Source of the DNA: DAOULY01 sp034414595
Lineage (GTDB): Bacteria; Chloroflexota; Dehalococcoidia; SZUA-161; JAUWZY01
Length of the DNA stretch: 64,000 nt
Reading direction: 5' to 3'
NCBI GenBank assembly: GCA_034414595.1
Contig: DAOULY010000002.1
Span: forward strand, 62,001-126,000
In this document: positions 17,645 to 26,047 of the stretch, in pieces
How the letters are laid out: each line of letters opens with the position of its first letter
Numbering within the stretch: position 1 is the stretch's first letter
The notes under the pieces: generated by a model
The model's input: only the letters and a program-made list of their open reading frames with translations
Databases searched by the model: none
Told to the model about the DNA's origin: nothing
Program-made: the position numbers and the translations under genes

Positions 17645-17700
17645 CTTCGCTTCGCTCAGAGTCTACAGAGAGATTCTTCGCCTTAAAGGCTCAGAATGAC
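17645..17700. repeat. Dispersed-type repeat: TTCGCTTCGCTCAGA / CTCAGAATGAC
   Basis: Read on the minus strand the stretch gives GTCATTCTGAGCC, then AAGAATCTC, then CTGAGCGAAGCGAAGAGTG, a pattern resembling a widespread family of intergenic bacterial repeats whose unit is like GTCATTCTGAGCGAAGCGAA. Only this copy was noticed here. It contains a short GCCTT-A-AAGGC palindrome and lies upstream of the bL25 promoter. Confidence 0.4.
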
Positions 17701-17773
17701 AAAAAGTAAGGTCGCCAAACGACCTCAAAGCTGAGGCTGTTTGCGAATGGGGATTTCAAAGTGGCTGGCCCCT

Positions 17774-17834
17774 TTGGCGGGGTTGTGGGAGTGCCCCCCC
17801 ACACAAATATGGAATCGGGCGGGTGGGCGGGCAA
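17774..17834 (+). repeat. Hairpin plus G-quadruplex motif, copy 2
   Basis: A GGCGGGG arm, a TGCCCCCCC arm and GGGCGGGTGGGCGGGCAA (17817-17834) reproduce the order seen at 525-571. The 18-base G-motif segment is identical between the copies while the middle has diverged. The surrounding 336-base gap between the PIG-L gene and bL25 holds no recognisable gene. Confidence 0.55.
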
Positions 17835-17896
17835 AAGACAGTCCTTTCCCCAAAGTGATACTCAGGATTCAGATGAGAGTGGCCGCTATGCTCTGT

Positions 17897-18559
17897 TCAG
17901 CCCGTAGATATAAATCGCTCTCGAGGTTTCTGGAAGTTACTTACAAAGGCCTGTGGCAACACAGGGCGAGTTTGTCCTTCAAACAATGTGGTCACCTGGC
18001 TTTGATATTCATTTATTGCATCTTTCTTAAGAGAGAGGAACCCATCTATATCCACTGTCATCTGATTTTCTGTGCTTTCCGTATTTTCTATTTCATCTGA
18101 CCATATCAAGTATCGGTATTTCTTTGGAAGCATTTGGAGAGCACTTATGGAGTCTTCAACTATCGTGAACGTAGCGCGGTGGTCTGTGTGCAAGTCATTC
18201 CGGTCGGGGAAGTAGACTTCATTAGGCCGCAATTCCAGCAGTATTTGCCGCACCTTTTCTTTGGCAATTTCGAGGTTAGTTTCCAAAGTACGATCCTCAA
18301 TGTCACAAAAAATGAGATTCTCCTGTTTTACTCCGAGAATGTTTGCTGCTCTTTTAGCCTCTTCCTTCCTGACCCGCGCAAGCTCTTCCGGCGTCGGGCT
18401 TGTAGATATTCCCAGCCGGTGCAAGTGTGATTCCCTACCATCAGTCATAAAAATTATGTAAACATCCTCCCCTTCTCTCACTTTCTTAGCTATTGTGCCA
18501 CCGCATGCTAACGTTTCGTCGTCAGGATGTGGGGCGAATACAACAATCTTTTCCCTCAT
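17897..18559 (-). CDS. PIG-L family N-acetyl-sugar deacetylase
   Basis: This protein of about 220 residues is a zinc-dependent deacetylase of the PIG-L/LmbE/BshB family, acting on N-acetylglucosaminyl groups of small molecules. The zinc motif PHPDDE is near residue 11 and the third ligand lies in DLHTDHRA near 128. The ATG at 18559 gives the family N-terminus REKIVVFAPHPDDE; a TTG nine bases upstream is possible. No bacillithiol, mycothiol or glycan genes are adjacent, so the substrate is open. Confidence 0.87.
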   Translation of the reverse strand: MREKIVVFAPHPDDETLACGGTIAKKVREGEDVYIIFMTDGRESHLHRLGISTSPTPEELARVRKEEAKRAANILGVKQENLIFCDIEDRTLETNLEIAKEKVRQILLELRPNEVYFPDRNDLHTDHRATFTIVEDSISALQMLPKKYRYLIWSDEIENTESTENQMTVDIDGFLSLKKDAINEYQSQVTTLFEGQTRPVLPQAFVSNFQKPRERFISTG

Positions 18560-18640
18560 CTCTCCCAACTTCTACCTATTCTATAGTCATGAATGTTGTC
18601 TCATCCAAAAGAGGTCCTTGGGGTAGCCTTCTGTACGCAT

Positions 18641-19006
18641 CTACTGATACGAGCGCCTGGAAATGCTGGACTTTTGCAGCGCAGCTTCGTAGCTTTTGCT
18701 CACGAAGGACATGATCTCGTCCAAATCGCCGCTGTCCTCAACAGGCACCGTCACCCAGCTCCGATAGATTTTACCTCCGGTGTGGAAGGCGCTGGTCTGG
18801 CGCAGGCGAGATAGCTCCTCCCGGTCAGACTGGCTTAGTTGTGTAATCACCAAGCCCCCGGTCACCAGGAAAGCAAACAGCCTGCCATTGGCCAGATAGC
18901 AGGGGCAGCCAAACATCTTCCTTGAATCGACCCGCGGCCAGCGGACAATCTCGCTCTCGAATGCCCGCCTCAGCTCCCCAGTCTCTTCCTCCGAATAGTA
19001 TTTCAC
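18641..19006 (-). CDS. TfoX N-terminal-domain protein
   Basis: The 121-residue protein carries the TfoX/Sxy N-terminal fold (SRKMFGCPCYLANGRLFAFL, then GLVITQLSQSDREEL), here as a single domain. Small single-domain members are common in many bacteria and their role is not established; only full-length Sxy is tied to competence. It starts at a GTG. It is on the same strand as the PIG-L gene, 81 bases upstream of it. Confidence 0.75.
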   Translation of the reverse strand: MKYYSEEETGELRRAFESEIVRWPRVDSRKMFGCPCYLANGRLFAFLVTGGLVITQLSQSDREELSRLRQTSAFHTGGKIYRSWVTVPVEDSGDLDEIMSFVSKSYEAALQKSSISRRSYQ

Positions 19007-19058
19007 GTTATGGCCTTACAATACGGAAATGCCCACCACACAAACACATCCGATTAAA

Positions 19059-19080
19059 TGGTGGGTTTCACCCACCCTAC
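19059..19080. repeat. Dispersed GTAGGGTGGGT repeat (inverse orientation)
   Basis: GGTGGGTTTCACCCACCCTAC is the reverse orientation of the copy at 2425 and can fold through GGTGGGT/ACCCACC. It overlaps the last bases of the following leftward gene, so the element may supply that gene's end. Confidence 0.5.
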
Positions 19081-19607
19081 TCCTCTATGTCAAGATGGAA
19101 CGTTCTTGAAAGAGTCTGCCTTTGTATAATCTTGACTTTCGCAATTTGTGATGATATTACTTTTTCGATGTCATCAGCAACATTATTGCAGTATTGTTTT
19201 AGTTTATTTAAGTCATCACTACTAAATTTAGTACCTTTAGCAGAATACCGAGAGACTATTTTGTCATAACCACCCCTCACACTTTGTATTGACAATTCCT
19301 TTACATAGTTACATCCTGCAAGCCACATCGGTTCAAAGTATTCTAACCATAGCCTCTCCATTGCCTCATAATTCCTTGAATTACCAACTTTTGCCTGCCA
19401 TCTACCAACACACCTAAGCGAATAGGCTCCATGAAAAGCATGCCACCACCTTACTACTTTTTCTGCGCTATCCTCTTCTGTATCAGGCACAACCTGATAG
19501 GCTGCCTCGCAGGCCTCAGCCACATCATCGACTGCCTGGTCTGGTTCTAGCCCACATGCGATTGCTGCCTTTTTGAGTTCGAAAACCTTCTCATCTATCT
19601 CCTCCAT
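19077..19607 (-). CDS. Unrecognised soluble protein
   Basis: I do not recognise this protein of about 176 residues. It is predicted helical, without signal or membrane segments, with several Trp and Cys residues (RWWHAFHGAYSLRC). The ATG at 19607 is preferred because GGGAG stands about 10 bases upstream; a TTG at 19640 would overlap the preceding stop. The pair with the coiled-coil gene upstream is clearly more AT-rich than neighbouring housekeeping genes, suggesting acquired DNA. A dispersed repeat touches its 3' end. Confidence 0.5.
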   Translation of the reverse strand: MEEIDEKVFELKKAAIACGLEPDQAVDDVAEACEAAYQVVPDTEEDSAEKVVRWWHAFHGAYSLRCVGRWQAKVGNSRNYEAMERLWLEYFEPMWLAGCNYVKELSIQSVRGGYDKIVSRYSAKGTKFSSDDLNKLKQYCNNVADDIEKVISSQIAKVKIIQRQTLSRTFHLDIEE

Positions 19608-19636
19608 CTCGGTTCTCTCCCTTTCATTGGTTCTTT

Positions 19637-19825
19637 TCAATCTTGGTTTGTGCTTAGATTATCTAACTCTAACTCAAGACTTTCTATTTCTTTTTGTAAT
19701 TGTTCTTCTCTTTCAGTATTCCAGTCACCAAGTGGTTTGCCTTGAAGGTCTATCTCGGTTGATTCCCTCTCAAGTTCTCTAATTTTTCTTTGTATTTCGT
19801 CTCGTTGCTCTTGCTTATTGTCCAT
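19637..19825 (-). CDS. Short coiled-coil protein
   Basis: The 62-residue, highly charged protein has heptad-like spacing through most of its length (RDEIQRKIRELERESTEI; LQKEIESLELELDNL), so it is probably a coiled coil. No family is recognised. It lies immediately upstream of the unrecognised AT-rich gene on the same strand and is likely co-transcribed with it, perhaps as a partner. Confidence 0.5.
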   Translation of the reverse strand: MDNKQEQRDEIQRKIRELERESTEIDLQGKPLGDWNTEREEQLQKEIESLELELDNLSTNQD

Positions 19826-19858
19826 TTTCCTAACCCCCTTGAGTTATCGTAGTAAGAA

Positions 19859-19883
19859 GTAGGGCGGGTTTCACCTCCCCCAC
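19859..19883. repeat. Dispersed GTAGGGCGGGT repeat, degraded
   Basis: GTAGGGCGGGTTTCACCTCCCCCAC is a degenerate copy of the family at 2425 and 19059. It and the 19059 copy flank the two-gene AT-rich pair (19077-19825). Confidence 0.45.
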
Positions 19884-19899
19884 TCCACTCCTCTGGCAT

Positions 19900-20535
19900 T
19901 CAGCTTCGCAAAATGGATACCTTACCCTTATAGTCTGACACATCAACTGGACTAATACCGGGCATCACAAGCAGGTAGCGCTGCCCGACCTTCTTGAGAT
20001 TAAATTTTAATTGCCCCGCCGATTTGGATAACTTGGGCACTATCTCCTTGATTTTCTGTGGCGGTATTACAAAATCCAGAATAGGACCTGACTTCGATTG
20101 ACAAAGCAGTACGACAACCGCTCCACCATTATGCATTCTCTCGAGCAAGTCTCTTTCCGGCAGTCCCAGAAACCAGCGGTCAGGCCTCCGCTCCGTAGAG
20201 AACGGAATAGCTACCCACAAGCCGGTAGGTGTCTTTGCCCACACGCTTTCGACTTGGTCAAGCTGGATCGCGTTCTTCCCCAATTCCGAAACATATCTCT
20301 CTCGCAGCTGCTTTGCCCACTCCCTAGAAGTAACGCCAGTTTCTATACCAATGCCATGAAGGGAGCGATGCTCGCTTTCTTGACTTCCCACAGGGTTAAT
20401 TAGCCCCTCGATAAGAAGTCCGGCTATAGCTTCCCTAACATCGGCGTCTTCCAGCAGATGACCAATAACCTTTGCTTTATCGACCTTCGGGAGAGATCGA
20501 ACAGCTAGCACCAAACCTTCGACAACTGTGCTCAT
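19900..20535 (-). CDS. Unrecognised protein behind its own promoter
   Basis: I do not recognise this 211-residue protein. It has an amphipathic N-terminal part (VEGLVLAVRSLPKVDKAKVI) and a C-terminal mixed alpha/beta region containing FSTERRPDRWFLGLPERDLLER. No membrane segment or catalytic signature stands out. GAGGAGG precedes the ATG, and a clear promoter with a palindrome over the start region suggests regulated single-gene expression. Confidence 0.55.
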   Translation of the reverse strand: MSTVVEGLVLAVRSLPKVDKAKVIGHLLEDADVREAIAGLLIEGLINPVGSQESEHRSLHGIGIETGVTSREWAKQLRERYVSELGKNAIQLDQVESVWAKTPTGLWVAIPFSTERRPDRWFLGLPERDLLERMHNGGAVVVLLCQSKSGPILDFVIPPQKIKEIVPKLSKSAGQLKFNLKKVGQRYLLVMPGISPVDVSDYKGKVSILRS

Positions 20536-20549
20536 TTCTACCTCCTCTT

Positions 20550-20560
20550 ACAGTAACTGT
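20550..20560. promoter_or_regulatory. Operator-like palindrome
   Basis: ACAGT-A-ACTGT is a perfect 11-base palindrome at the predicted transcription start of the gene at 19900-20535. Its half-site resembles the TCAGT/ACTGA arms of the arsM-operon operator. Binding by a regulator is inference. Confidence 0.35.
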
Positions 20561-20564
20561 TAGT

Positions 20565-20593
20565 ATCTTATCATATTTCTGCAGCCCTGTCAA
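20565..20593 (-). promoter_or_regulatory. Promoter of the gene at 19900-20535
   Basis: On the minus strand TTGACA (20593-20588), a 17-base spacer and TAAGAT (20570-20565) predict a start near 20558. Confidence 0.6.
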
Positions 20594-20699
20594 GAGGGTA
20601 ACATCGGGTATTTCAACATGTTGCGGAGAAACTAAACTCCGATTTGTCGGGCCAGTGGCTTAACAATCCCTAGTTCGACAGGCAATGAGGATTCAAAAA

Positions 20700-22514
20700 T
20701 TACAAATACTCCTTGAGCTTCTCGGCAAGCTTATGGGTCATGCCCGGGGCTGAGGCCAGGTCGTCAACGGAGGCGTCCCTGATGCCCTGCACAGAGCGGA
20801 ACTTTTTCATAAGCGCTCGCTTGCGCTTGGGGCCGATGCCGGGCACGGCGTCCAGACCCGAGGTCAGCGCCTCCCTCTTGCGCACCTTCTGGTGATAGGC
20901 CAGGGCGAAGCGGTGGGCCTCGTCCCGCACCCGCTGCAATAGATATAGCGCCTGGGAGTTGCGGGGCAAGGCTATCGCCTCCGCCACCTCGGGGACAAAG
21001 ACCTCCTCGTTCTCCTTGGCGATGCTGGCTACGGGGACGGTATCAAGCTCGAGCTGGCGCAGCACCTCAACGGCGGTGTTGAGATGTCCCTTGCCGCCGT
21101 CGATGAGCACTAGGTCCGGGACTATGCCCCAGGCATCCTTTCCGTCCTTCCGGGCGAAGCGCCGCCTCAGCACCTCTCGGATCATGGCGTAGTCATCGGC
21201 ACCGGCCACGGTCCTGACCTTGAAGCGGCGGTAGTGGGACGGCTTGGGCCGCCCGTCCTCGAACACCACCATGCTGCCTACCGCCGCCGTCCCCCTAATG
21301 TCCGAGATGTCGTAGCACTCTATGCGCGCTGGCGACTGGGGCAAGTTGAGCTGCTCCTCCAGCTCCTCGAGAGCAGCCGAGGTCTTGCCGGTATCGATGA
21401 GCCACCTCACCCGAAGCTGCTCCAGGACCTGGCTGGCGTTCTCCTGCACCATGTCAACGAGCTTCTTCCTGTCGCCGCGGCGGGGCACCACAAGCCGCAC
21501 CCTGGAGCCCCTTCTGGACTGAAGCCAAGACTCGATGAGCGGCGGGTCCTCAGGCTCGGCCTGAAGCAATATGCGCGGGGGCACATAGGGGGCCGAGCCA
21601 TAGTACTGCTGGATGAAGCTGCTCATAATCTGACCCGGCGCCTCATCCCGAGTCCCTTCCATGATGAAATGCTCGCGGCCGATGACCTTGCCGCCGCGGA
21701 CGAAGAACACCTGGACACAGGCCTGGTCCCGCTCCCGGGCAAAGGCGATTACATCCTCATCACCCACAGCCGTTGAGAACATCTTCTGCGACTGCATCAC
21801 ATTTTCCACCGCTTGAATCTGGTCGCGGAGGAAGGCTGCCTTCTCAAAGTGGAGCTCTTCCGCCGCCTGCTCCATCTGCTTGCGTAGCTGCCGGACCACT
21901 CGCTCCTGCCGCCCTTCGAGGAACAGGATGATCTGCCTGATGCCCTTGTTGTACTCCTCGCGAGATATGGCGCCGATGCACGGGCCGGGGCAGCGCTTGA
22001 GGTCATAGTCGAGGCAGGCTCGGGTATCAGCGCCGGTGATATTTCGCTTGCAGGTGCGATAGTGGAACAGCCTCTTCACCAGATTCAGGGTCTTGCGCAG
22101 CGAGCTGGCGCTGGCGAAGGGGCCAAAGTAGCGGGCGCCGTCATCCTGGAAGCGCCTGGTGATGTAAATCCGGGGCCAGTCCTCGTTGACGCTGATCTTA
22201 AGGTAGGGATAGCTCTTGTCGTCCTTGAGCCGGGCATTGTAACGGGGACGGTGCTTCTTGATCAGGTTGCACTCGAGGATCAGGGCCTCCTGATCGGAGT
22301 CGGTGACGATGAAATCGATATCCTTGACCTTGGCCACCATCCTCTGTAGCTTCGGCGCCAAGGCCAAAGGGGTGCCGAAATAGGAGCGGACTCGGCTTTT
22401 CAGGTTGGAGCCTTTGCCCACATAGAGGATGCCGCCAGATTCGTCCTTTAAGAGGTAAACCCCTGGCTTCCCAGGCAACGCCTTAAGCTGTTGCTCAAGA
22501 CTTAGCCGCTTCAT
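20700..22514 (-). CDS. uvrC: UvrABC excinuclease subunit C
   Basis: UvrC makes the two incisions flanking DNA lesions in nucleotide-excision repair. In order: the GIY-YIG nuclease domain (GVYLLKDESGGILYVGKG, near residue 17), a UVR helix (EELHFEKAAFLRDQIQAVE, near 205), the RNase H-like nuclease domain (ECYDISDIRG, later VLIDGGKGHLN) and C-terminal helix-hairpin-helix repeats (DAVPGIGPKRKRALM). The ATG at 22514 gives about 604 residues and a normal N-terminus; a GTG at 22535 is less likely. It overlaps the 3' end of the rel gene by 20 bases, so it is coupled to it. Confidence 0.95.
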   Translation of the reverse strand: MKRLSLEQQLKALPGKPGVYLLKDESGGILYVGKGSNLKSRVRSYFGTPLALAPKLQRMVAKVKDIDFIVTDSDQEALILECNLIKKHRPRYNARLKDDKSYPYLKISVNEDWPRIYITRRFQDDGARYFGPFASASSLRKTLNLVKRLFHYRTCKRNITGADTRACLDYDLKRCPGPCIGAISREEYNKGIRQIILFLEGRQERVVRQLRKQMEQAAEELHFEKAAFLRDQIQAVENVMQSQKMFSTAVGDEDVIAFARERDQACVQVFFVRGGKVIGREHFIMEGTRDEAPGQIMSSFIQQYYGSAPYVPPRILLQAEPEDPPLIESWLQSRRGSRVRLVVPRRGDRKKLVDMVQENASQVLEQLRVRWLIDTGKTSAALEELEEQLNLPQSPARIECYDISDIRGTAAVGSMVVFEDGRPKPSHYRRFKVRTVAGADDYAMIREVLRRRFARKDGKDAWGIVPDLVLIDGGKGHLNTAVEVLRQLELDTVPVASIAKENEEVFVPEVAEAIALPRNSQALYLLQRVRDEAHRFALAYHQKVRKREALTSGLDAVPGIGPKRKRALMKKFRSVQGIRDASVDDLASAPGMTHKLAEKLKEYL

Positions 22515-24624
22515 CTCCACCACCCCGGGTGACACCGATGATGCCTCGAACGCCCTCGAGCTTGGAGAAGAGCCGGCCCAATTGACTCACGCCGGTGATG
22601 TCCACGGTCAGAGAGACAGAGACAGTGCCATCGTCGTGCTCAGTGAGGTTCACCGCCGCAATATTGACCCGTTCTCCAGAGACAACAGCGCTGATGTCCC
22701 TGATCAGCCCCACGCGGTCCCAGGCCTCAACCTGAATTGGCACAGGATAGGAGCGCTCGGCTGCTCCCCAGCTGACCTGAACCAACCTCTCCCTCTCGTC
22801 CTCGTTAACGATATTGGGGCAATCACTGCGGTGAATGGTGACCCCCCTTGTCCTGGTGACAAAACCGATAATGGGGTCACCGGGAACCGGATTGCAGCAG
22901 CGCGCCAGGCTGGTGAGTAAGTCGCCCACCCCAAGCACCTCAATAGCCGGGGAGACCTTGGGCAGGCTGGGGGCAGCAACGGGAAGCTGTGGGCGCTGTT
23001 CTTCTTCCTCCTCGGCAGTCAGCTTAGTCCGGAGCTGGTGAGGGCTGACCTCGCCGCAGCCTATGGCGGCGAGAAAGTCGTTCATCTCTTCGTATTTGAA
23101 CAGAAGAGCGACGCTCCTCTGATCATAGTTGCCCAAGCCCAGTCGTTTAAGCTCTTTGTCAAGAAGCTCTTGCCCCTGCTTGATGTTCTCCGTCCGCTCC
23201 TGCTTGCGGAACCACTGCCTGATCTTTTCCTGAGCATGCTGAGTCCTGACATAGCCCACATCGGGATTGAGCCAATCGAGGCTGGGGCCGCGCTCGGTCT
23301 TGGCAGCAACTATCTCAACGCTATCGCCATTTTGAAGCTCGTAGTCCAGAGCAACGAGCTTGCCGTTGACTTTGGCACCGACACATCGGTGGCCGAGGTC
23401 GGTGTGAACACGGTAGGCAAAGTCCAGGGGGGTGGCACCTCGGGGCAGTTCCTTGATCTCGCCCCTGGGCGTGAATACATACACCTCATCTCGGAAGATA
23501 TCCGTCCTGACCGACCCAACGAAAGCAGCACCGCTGAGCTCCCTTTGCCAGTCCATGAGCTGCCTGAGCCAGGTCATCTTATCCTCAAACTGCATATCCT
23601 GCCCCAGCCCCTCTTTATACCTCCAGTGAGCGGCAACACCGTATTCCGCGATGCGGTGCATCTCATGGGTCCGGATCTGGATCTCCACCGGTCTATCTTC
23701 AAGCGCCAGCACCGTAGTGTGCAGCGCCTGGTACATGTTCCCCTTGGAATTTGCGATGTAGTCGTTGAACTGGTCGGACAGGGGCTGCCACAGGCTGTGG
23801 ATCACGCCCAGGGCAGCATAGCAATCCTGGATCTTGTCCACGAGAATGCGGATGGCAAGGAGGTCCTGAATATCGCTGAACTCCTTGCCCTGAGCTTGAT
23901 ATCTCTCCATCTTGTTATATATGCTGTAGATGTTCTTAGGCCGGCCGCTAATCTCGGCGGAGATGCCCGCCTTGTCCATCTCCTCTTTCAACCGCCCGGT
24001 GATCTCCTCGATGTACCTTTCCCTGTCTGCCCTTCTGGCAGCAATGAGGCCGGCGATGCGGCGATACTTGCTGGGACGAAGATAGCGAAATGATAAGTCC
24101 TCGAGTTCCCATTTCAGTTGCCAGATGCCGAGGCGATTGACCAGCGGAGAATAGACTTCCATCGTTTCCTGAGCCAGCGCCCGTCGCCTCTCCGGGCTGG
24201 CCCGCTTCAATGCCCTCAACTCATCGAGCCGATCAGCGATCTGGATGAAAACCACCCGCAGGTCTTGAGCCATGGCCAAGAACATCTTGCGCAGGCTCTC
24301 CGCCTGTGATTCTGTAGGGGTCTGCAAGGAGACCTTGGCGAGCTTGGTCACTCCGTCGACCAATCTGGCAACCTCAGCCCCGAATTGGCTTTCGATCTGC
24401 TCTAAAGGAACCCCGCAGCTCTCGGGCAGCTCATGAAGTAGTGCAGCAGCGATGCAATCAGCATCGAGCTGGAGCTGAACCAGAAGCATGGCAGTGCCAA
24501 TGGCATGCTTGGGCTCCCGCCCCTGGTATGACTGCCGAGCGAATTCGTAGGCCTCCTCAACCAGGGCCAATTTCTCAGCGGGCAAATACCCTCTGGCTTC
24601 TTCTATGAGCTCCGCTATACGCAA
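22495..24624 (-). CDS. rel: (p)ppGpp synthetase Rel with altered hydrolase motif
   Basis: This protein of about 709 residues has the RelA/SpoT order: HD hydrolase, synthetase, TGS (VYVFTPRGEIKELPRGATP) and C-terminal ACT domain (AWDRVGLIRDISAVV). The synthetase looks intact (GRPKNIYSIYNKM, DLLAIRILVD, VEIQIRTHEMHRIAE). In the hydrolase the hallmark HD is HE (ALLHELPES) and the following ED pair is ES, so pppGpp hydrolysis may be weak or absent, although ADRLDELRAL keeps its Asp. The TTG at 24624 is chosen because GGAGGT precedes it by 9 bases; TTG 24642 lacks a site. uvrC overlaps its 3' end. Confidence 0.9.
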   Translation of the reverse strand: MRIAELIEEARGYLPAEKLALVEEAYEFARQSYQGREPKHAIGTAMLLVQLQLDADCIAAALLHELPESCGVPLEQIESQFGAEVARLVDGVTKLAKVSLQTPTESQAESLRKMFLAMAQDLRVVFIQIADRLDELRALKRASPERRRALAQETMEVYSPLVNRLGIWQLKWELEDLSFRYLRPSKYRRIAGLIAARRADRERYIEEITGRLKEEMDKAGISAEISGRPKNIYSIYNKMERYQAQGKEFSDIQDLLAIRILVDKIQDCYAALGVIHSLWQPLSDQFNDYIANSKGNMYQALHTTVLALEDRPVEIQIRTHEMHRIAEYGVAAHWRYKEGLGQDMQFEDKMTWLRQLMDWQRELSGAAFVGSVRTDIFRDEVYVFTPRGEIKELPRGATPLDFAYRVHTDLGHRCVGAKVNGKLVALDYELQNGDSVEIVAAKTERGPSLDWLNPDVGYVRTQHAQEKIRQWFRKQERTENIKQGQELLDKELKRLGLGNYDQRSVALLFKYEEMNDFLAAIGCGEVSPHQLRTKLTAEEEEEQRPQLPVAAPSLPKVSPAIEVLGVGDLLTSLARCCNPVPGDPIIGFVTRTRGVTIHRSDCPNIVNEDERERLVQVSWGAAERSYPVPIQVEAWDRVGLIRDISAVVSGERVNIAAVNLTEHDDGTVSVSLTVDITGVSQLGRLFSKLEGVRGIIGVTRGGGDEAAKS

Positions 24625-24668
24625 ACCGCTTTTACCTCCCAAACCCGAGCCATGATTGCTCCACTAAA

Positions 24669-24698
24669 AGTATACATAAGAACCGAGGCCCAGGTAAA
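24669..24698 (-). promoter_or_regulatory. Promoter of rel-uvrC
   Basis: On the minus strand TTTACC (24698-24693), an 18-base spacer and TATACT (24674-24669) predict a start near 24662. It stands back to back with the hisS promoter. Confidence 0.5.
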
Positions 24699-24709
24699 GC
24701 CTGGTCTCC

Positions 24710-24738
24710 TTTACAAACTCTTCCAGATACGATATGCT
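24710..24738 (+). promoter_or_regulatory. Candidate promoter of hisS-prfA-prmC
   Basis: TTTACA (24710-24715), a 17-base spacer and TATGCT (24733-24738) predict a start near 24745. The ATG at 24734 falls inside this -10, so either the promoter is elsewhere or hisS starts at the GTG at 24746 on a leaderless mRNA. Confidence 0.4.
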
Positions 24739-26026
24739 AACTTTCGTGAAGAAAGCACAGCTTCGATATTCAGCGCCAAGGGGCACCACAGACATCCTGC
24801 CTCAAGAACAGGGCTACTGGAGGTATGTGGAGGAAAAGGCTCGTGCCATCTGTCAACTTCATGGCTACCAGCGTGTAGATACCCCCGTTTTCGAGGATAC
24901 CGGCTTGTTCACCCGCAGCATCGGCGAGGAGACAGATATCGTGTCCAAGGAGATGTATACCTTCCCCGACCGCAGCGGGGAGATGATGACCCTGCGCCCT
25001 GAGGGCACAGCGCCGGTGTGCCGCGCCTATATCGAGCACGGGCTACATAACCTGTCCCAACCGGTGAGGCTTTACTATATAGCGCCCATCTTCCGCTATG
25101 AGCGGCCTCAGGCAGGCCGCTACCGGCAGCACCAACAGTTTGGCGTCGAAGCCCTGGGCGATGGTGACCCAGCAGTGGACACCGAGGTCATCAACATTGC
25201 CTGGCAATTCTATCACAGCCTGGGTCTCAAACACCTGCAGCTCAAGCTGAATAGCATCGGCTGCGGCGCCTGCCGTCCAGATTATGTGCAAAGCCTCAAG
25301 CAATACTACACAGAGCATATCGAGCAGCTTTGCCCCGAATGCCGCAGAAGGCTTCAGAAGAATCCGCTGCGGCTCCTGGACTGCAAGCAGGAGTCCTGCC
25401 TCGCCATCAAGGAAGCGGCGCCACACAATATCGACCATCTCTGCCCCAAGTGCCGGGCCCACTGGGAGTTGGTGCTCAAATACCTGGGGTTGCTCGAATT
25501 GCCCTTCCAGATGGACCACAGCCTGGTGCGAGGGCTGGACTACTATACCAGGACAGTATTCGAGGTGCAGCCCTGGGGTGAAGAAGGCGCGCAAAGCGCA
25601 CTGGGCGGCGGCGGTCGCTACGATGACCTCATTGAGCAACTCGGAGGCAGACCTACGCCAGCAGTGGGCTTTGCTGCCGGCATCGAGCGCATCATCATCA
25701 ACCTCAAGAAGCAAAACGTCCCCATCCCGAGTCCGCCAGGACCAGACCTATTCATCGCCTATCTCGGAGAGCAGGCCAAGGACAAGGCCATAGAGTACAG
25801 CTCTCAACTGCGCCAGGAGGGGATCGGAGCCATCCTGGCGACAAGCGGCCGTAGCCTGAAGGCACAGATGAGGCAAGCCAATGCCCTGGGCCTGAGCTAT
25901 GCCCTGATCATCGGTGACGAAGAGCTGCGGGAGGGAAAGGTGATGGTGCGTGACATGGGCAGCGGCACGCAGGAAGCCATGGGCTTTGAGCAGGCGCTTG
26001 CCAGGTTGAAAAACCGACGCCCTTGA
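24734..26026 (+). CDS. hisS: Histidyl-tRNA synthetase
   Basis: This 430-residue class II aminoacyl-tRNA synthetase charges tRNA-His. Motif 1 region APRGTTDILP, motif 2 around TLRPEGTAPVCRAY and FRYERPQAGRYRQHQQFGVE, the HisA-type GLDYYTRTVFEV, and motif 3 GGGGRYDDL followed by GFAAGIERI are all present, with the anticodon-binding domain at the C-terminus. A cysteine-rich insertion (LCPECRRRL, DHLCPKCRAHW) sits in the middle; such CxxC pairs occur in several bacterial HisRS. No ribosome-binding site precedes ATG 24734; GTG 24746 is the alternative. It leads the hisS-prfA-prmC set. Confidence 0.95.
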   Translation: MLTFVKKAQLRYSAPRGTTDILPQEQGYWRYVEEKARAICQLHGYQRVDTPVFEDTGLFTRSIGEETDIVSKEMYTFPDRSGEMMTLRPEGTAPVCRAYIEHGLHNLSQPVRLYYIAPIFRYERPQAGRYRQHQQFGVEALGDGDPAVDTEVINIAWQFYHSLGLKHLQLKLNSIGCGACRPDYVQSLKQYYTEHIEQLCPECRRRLQKNPLRLLDCKQESCLAIKEAAPHNIDHLCPKCRAHWELVLKYLGLLELPFQMDHSLVRGLDYYTRTVFEVQPWGEEGAQSALGGGGRYDDLIEQLGGRPTPAVGFAAGIERIIINLKKQNVPIPSPPGPDLFIAYLGEQAKDKAIEYSSQLRQEGIGAILATSGRSLKAQMRQANALGLSYALIIGDEELREGKVMVRDMGSGTQEAMGFEQALARLKNRRP

Positions 26027-26047
26027 TATAACATAAAAGTGGTAGCG

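Noticed and set aside
17741..18100. Rightward open frame of 119 codons
   Set aside because: It runs through the G-motif repeat and antisense to the PIG-L gene, with no ribosome site.
23038..24093. 351-codon open frame opposite rel
   Set aside because: It is antisense to a well-supported gene and has no recognisable domains.
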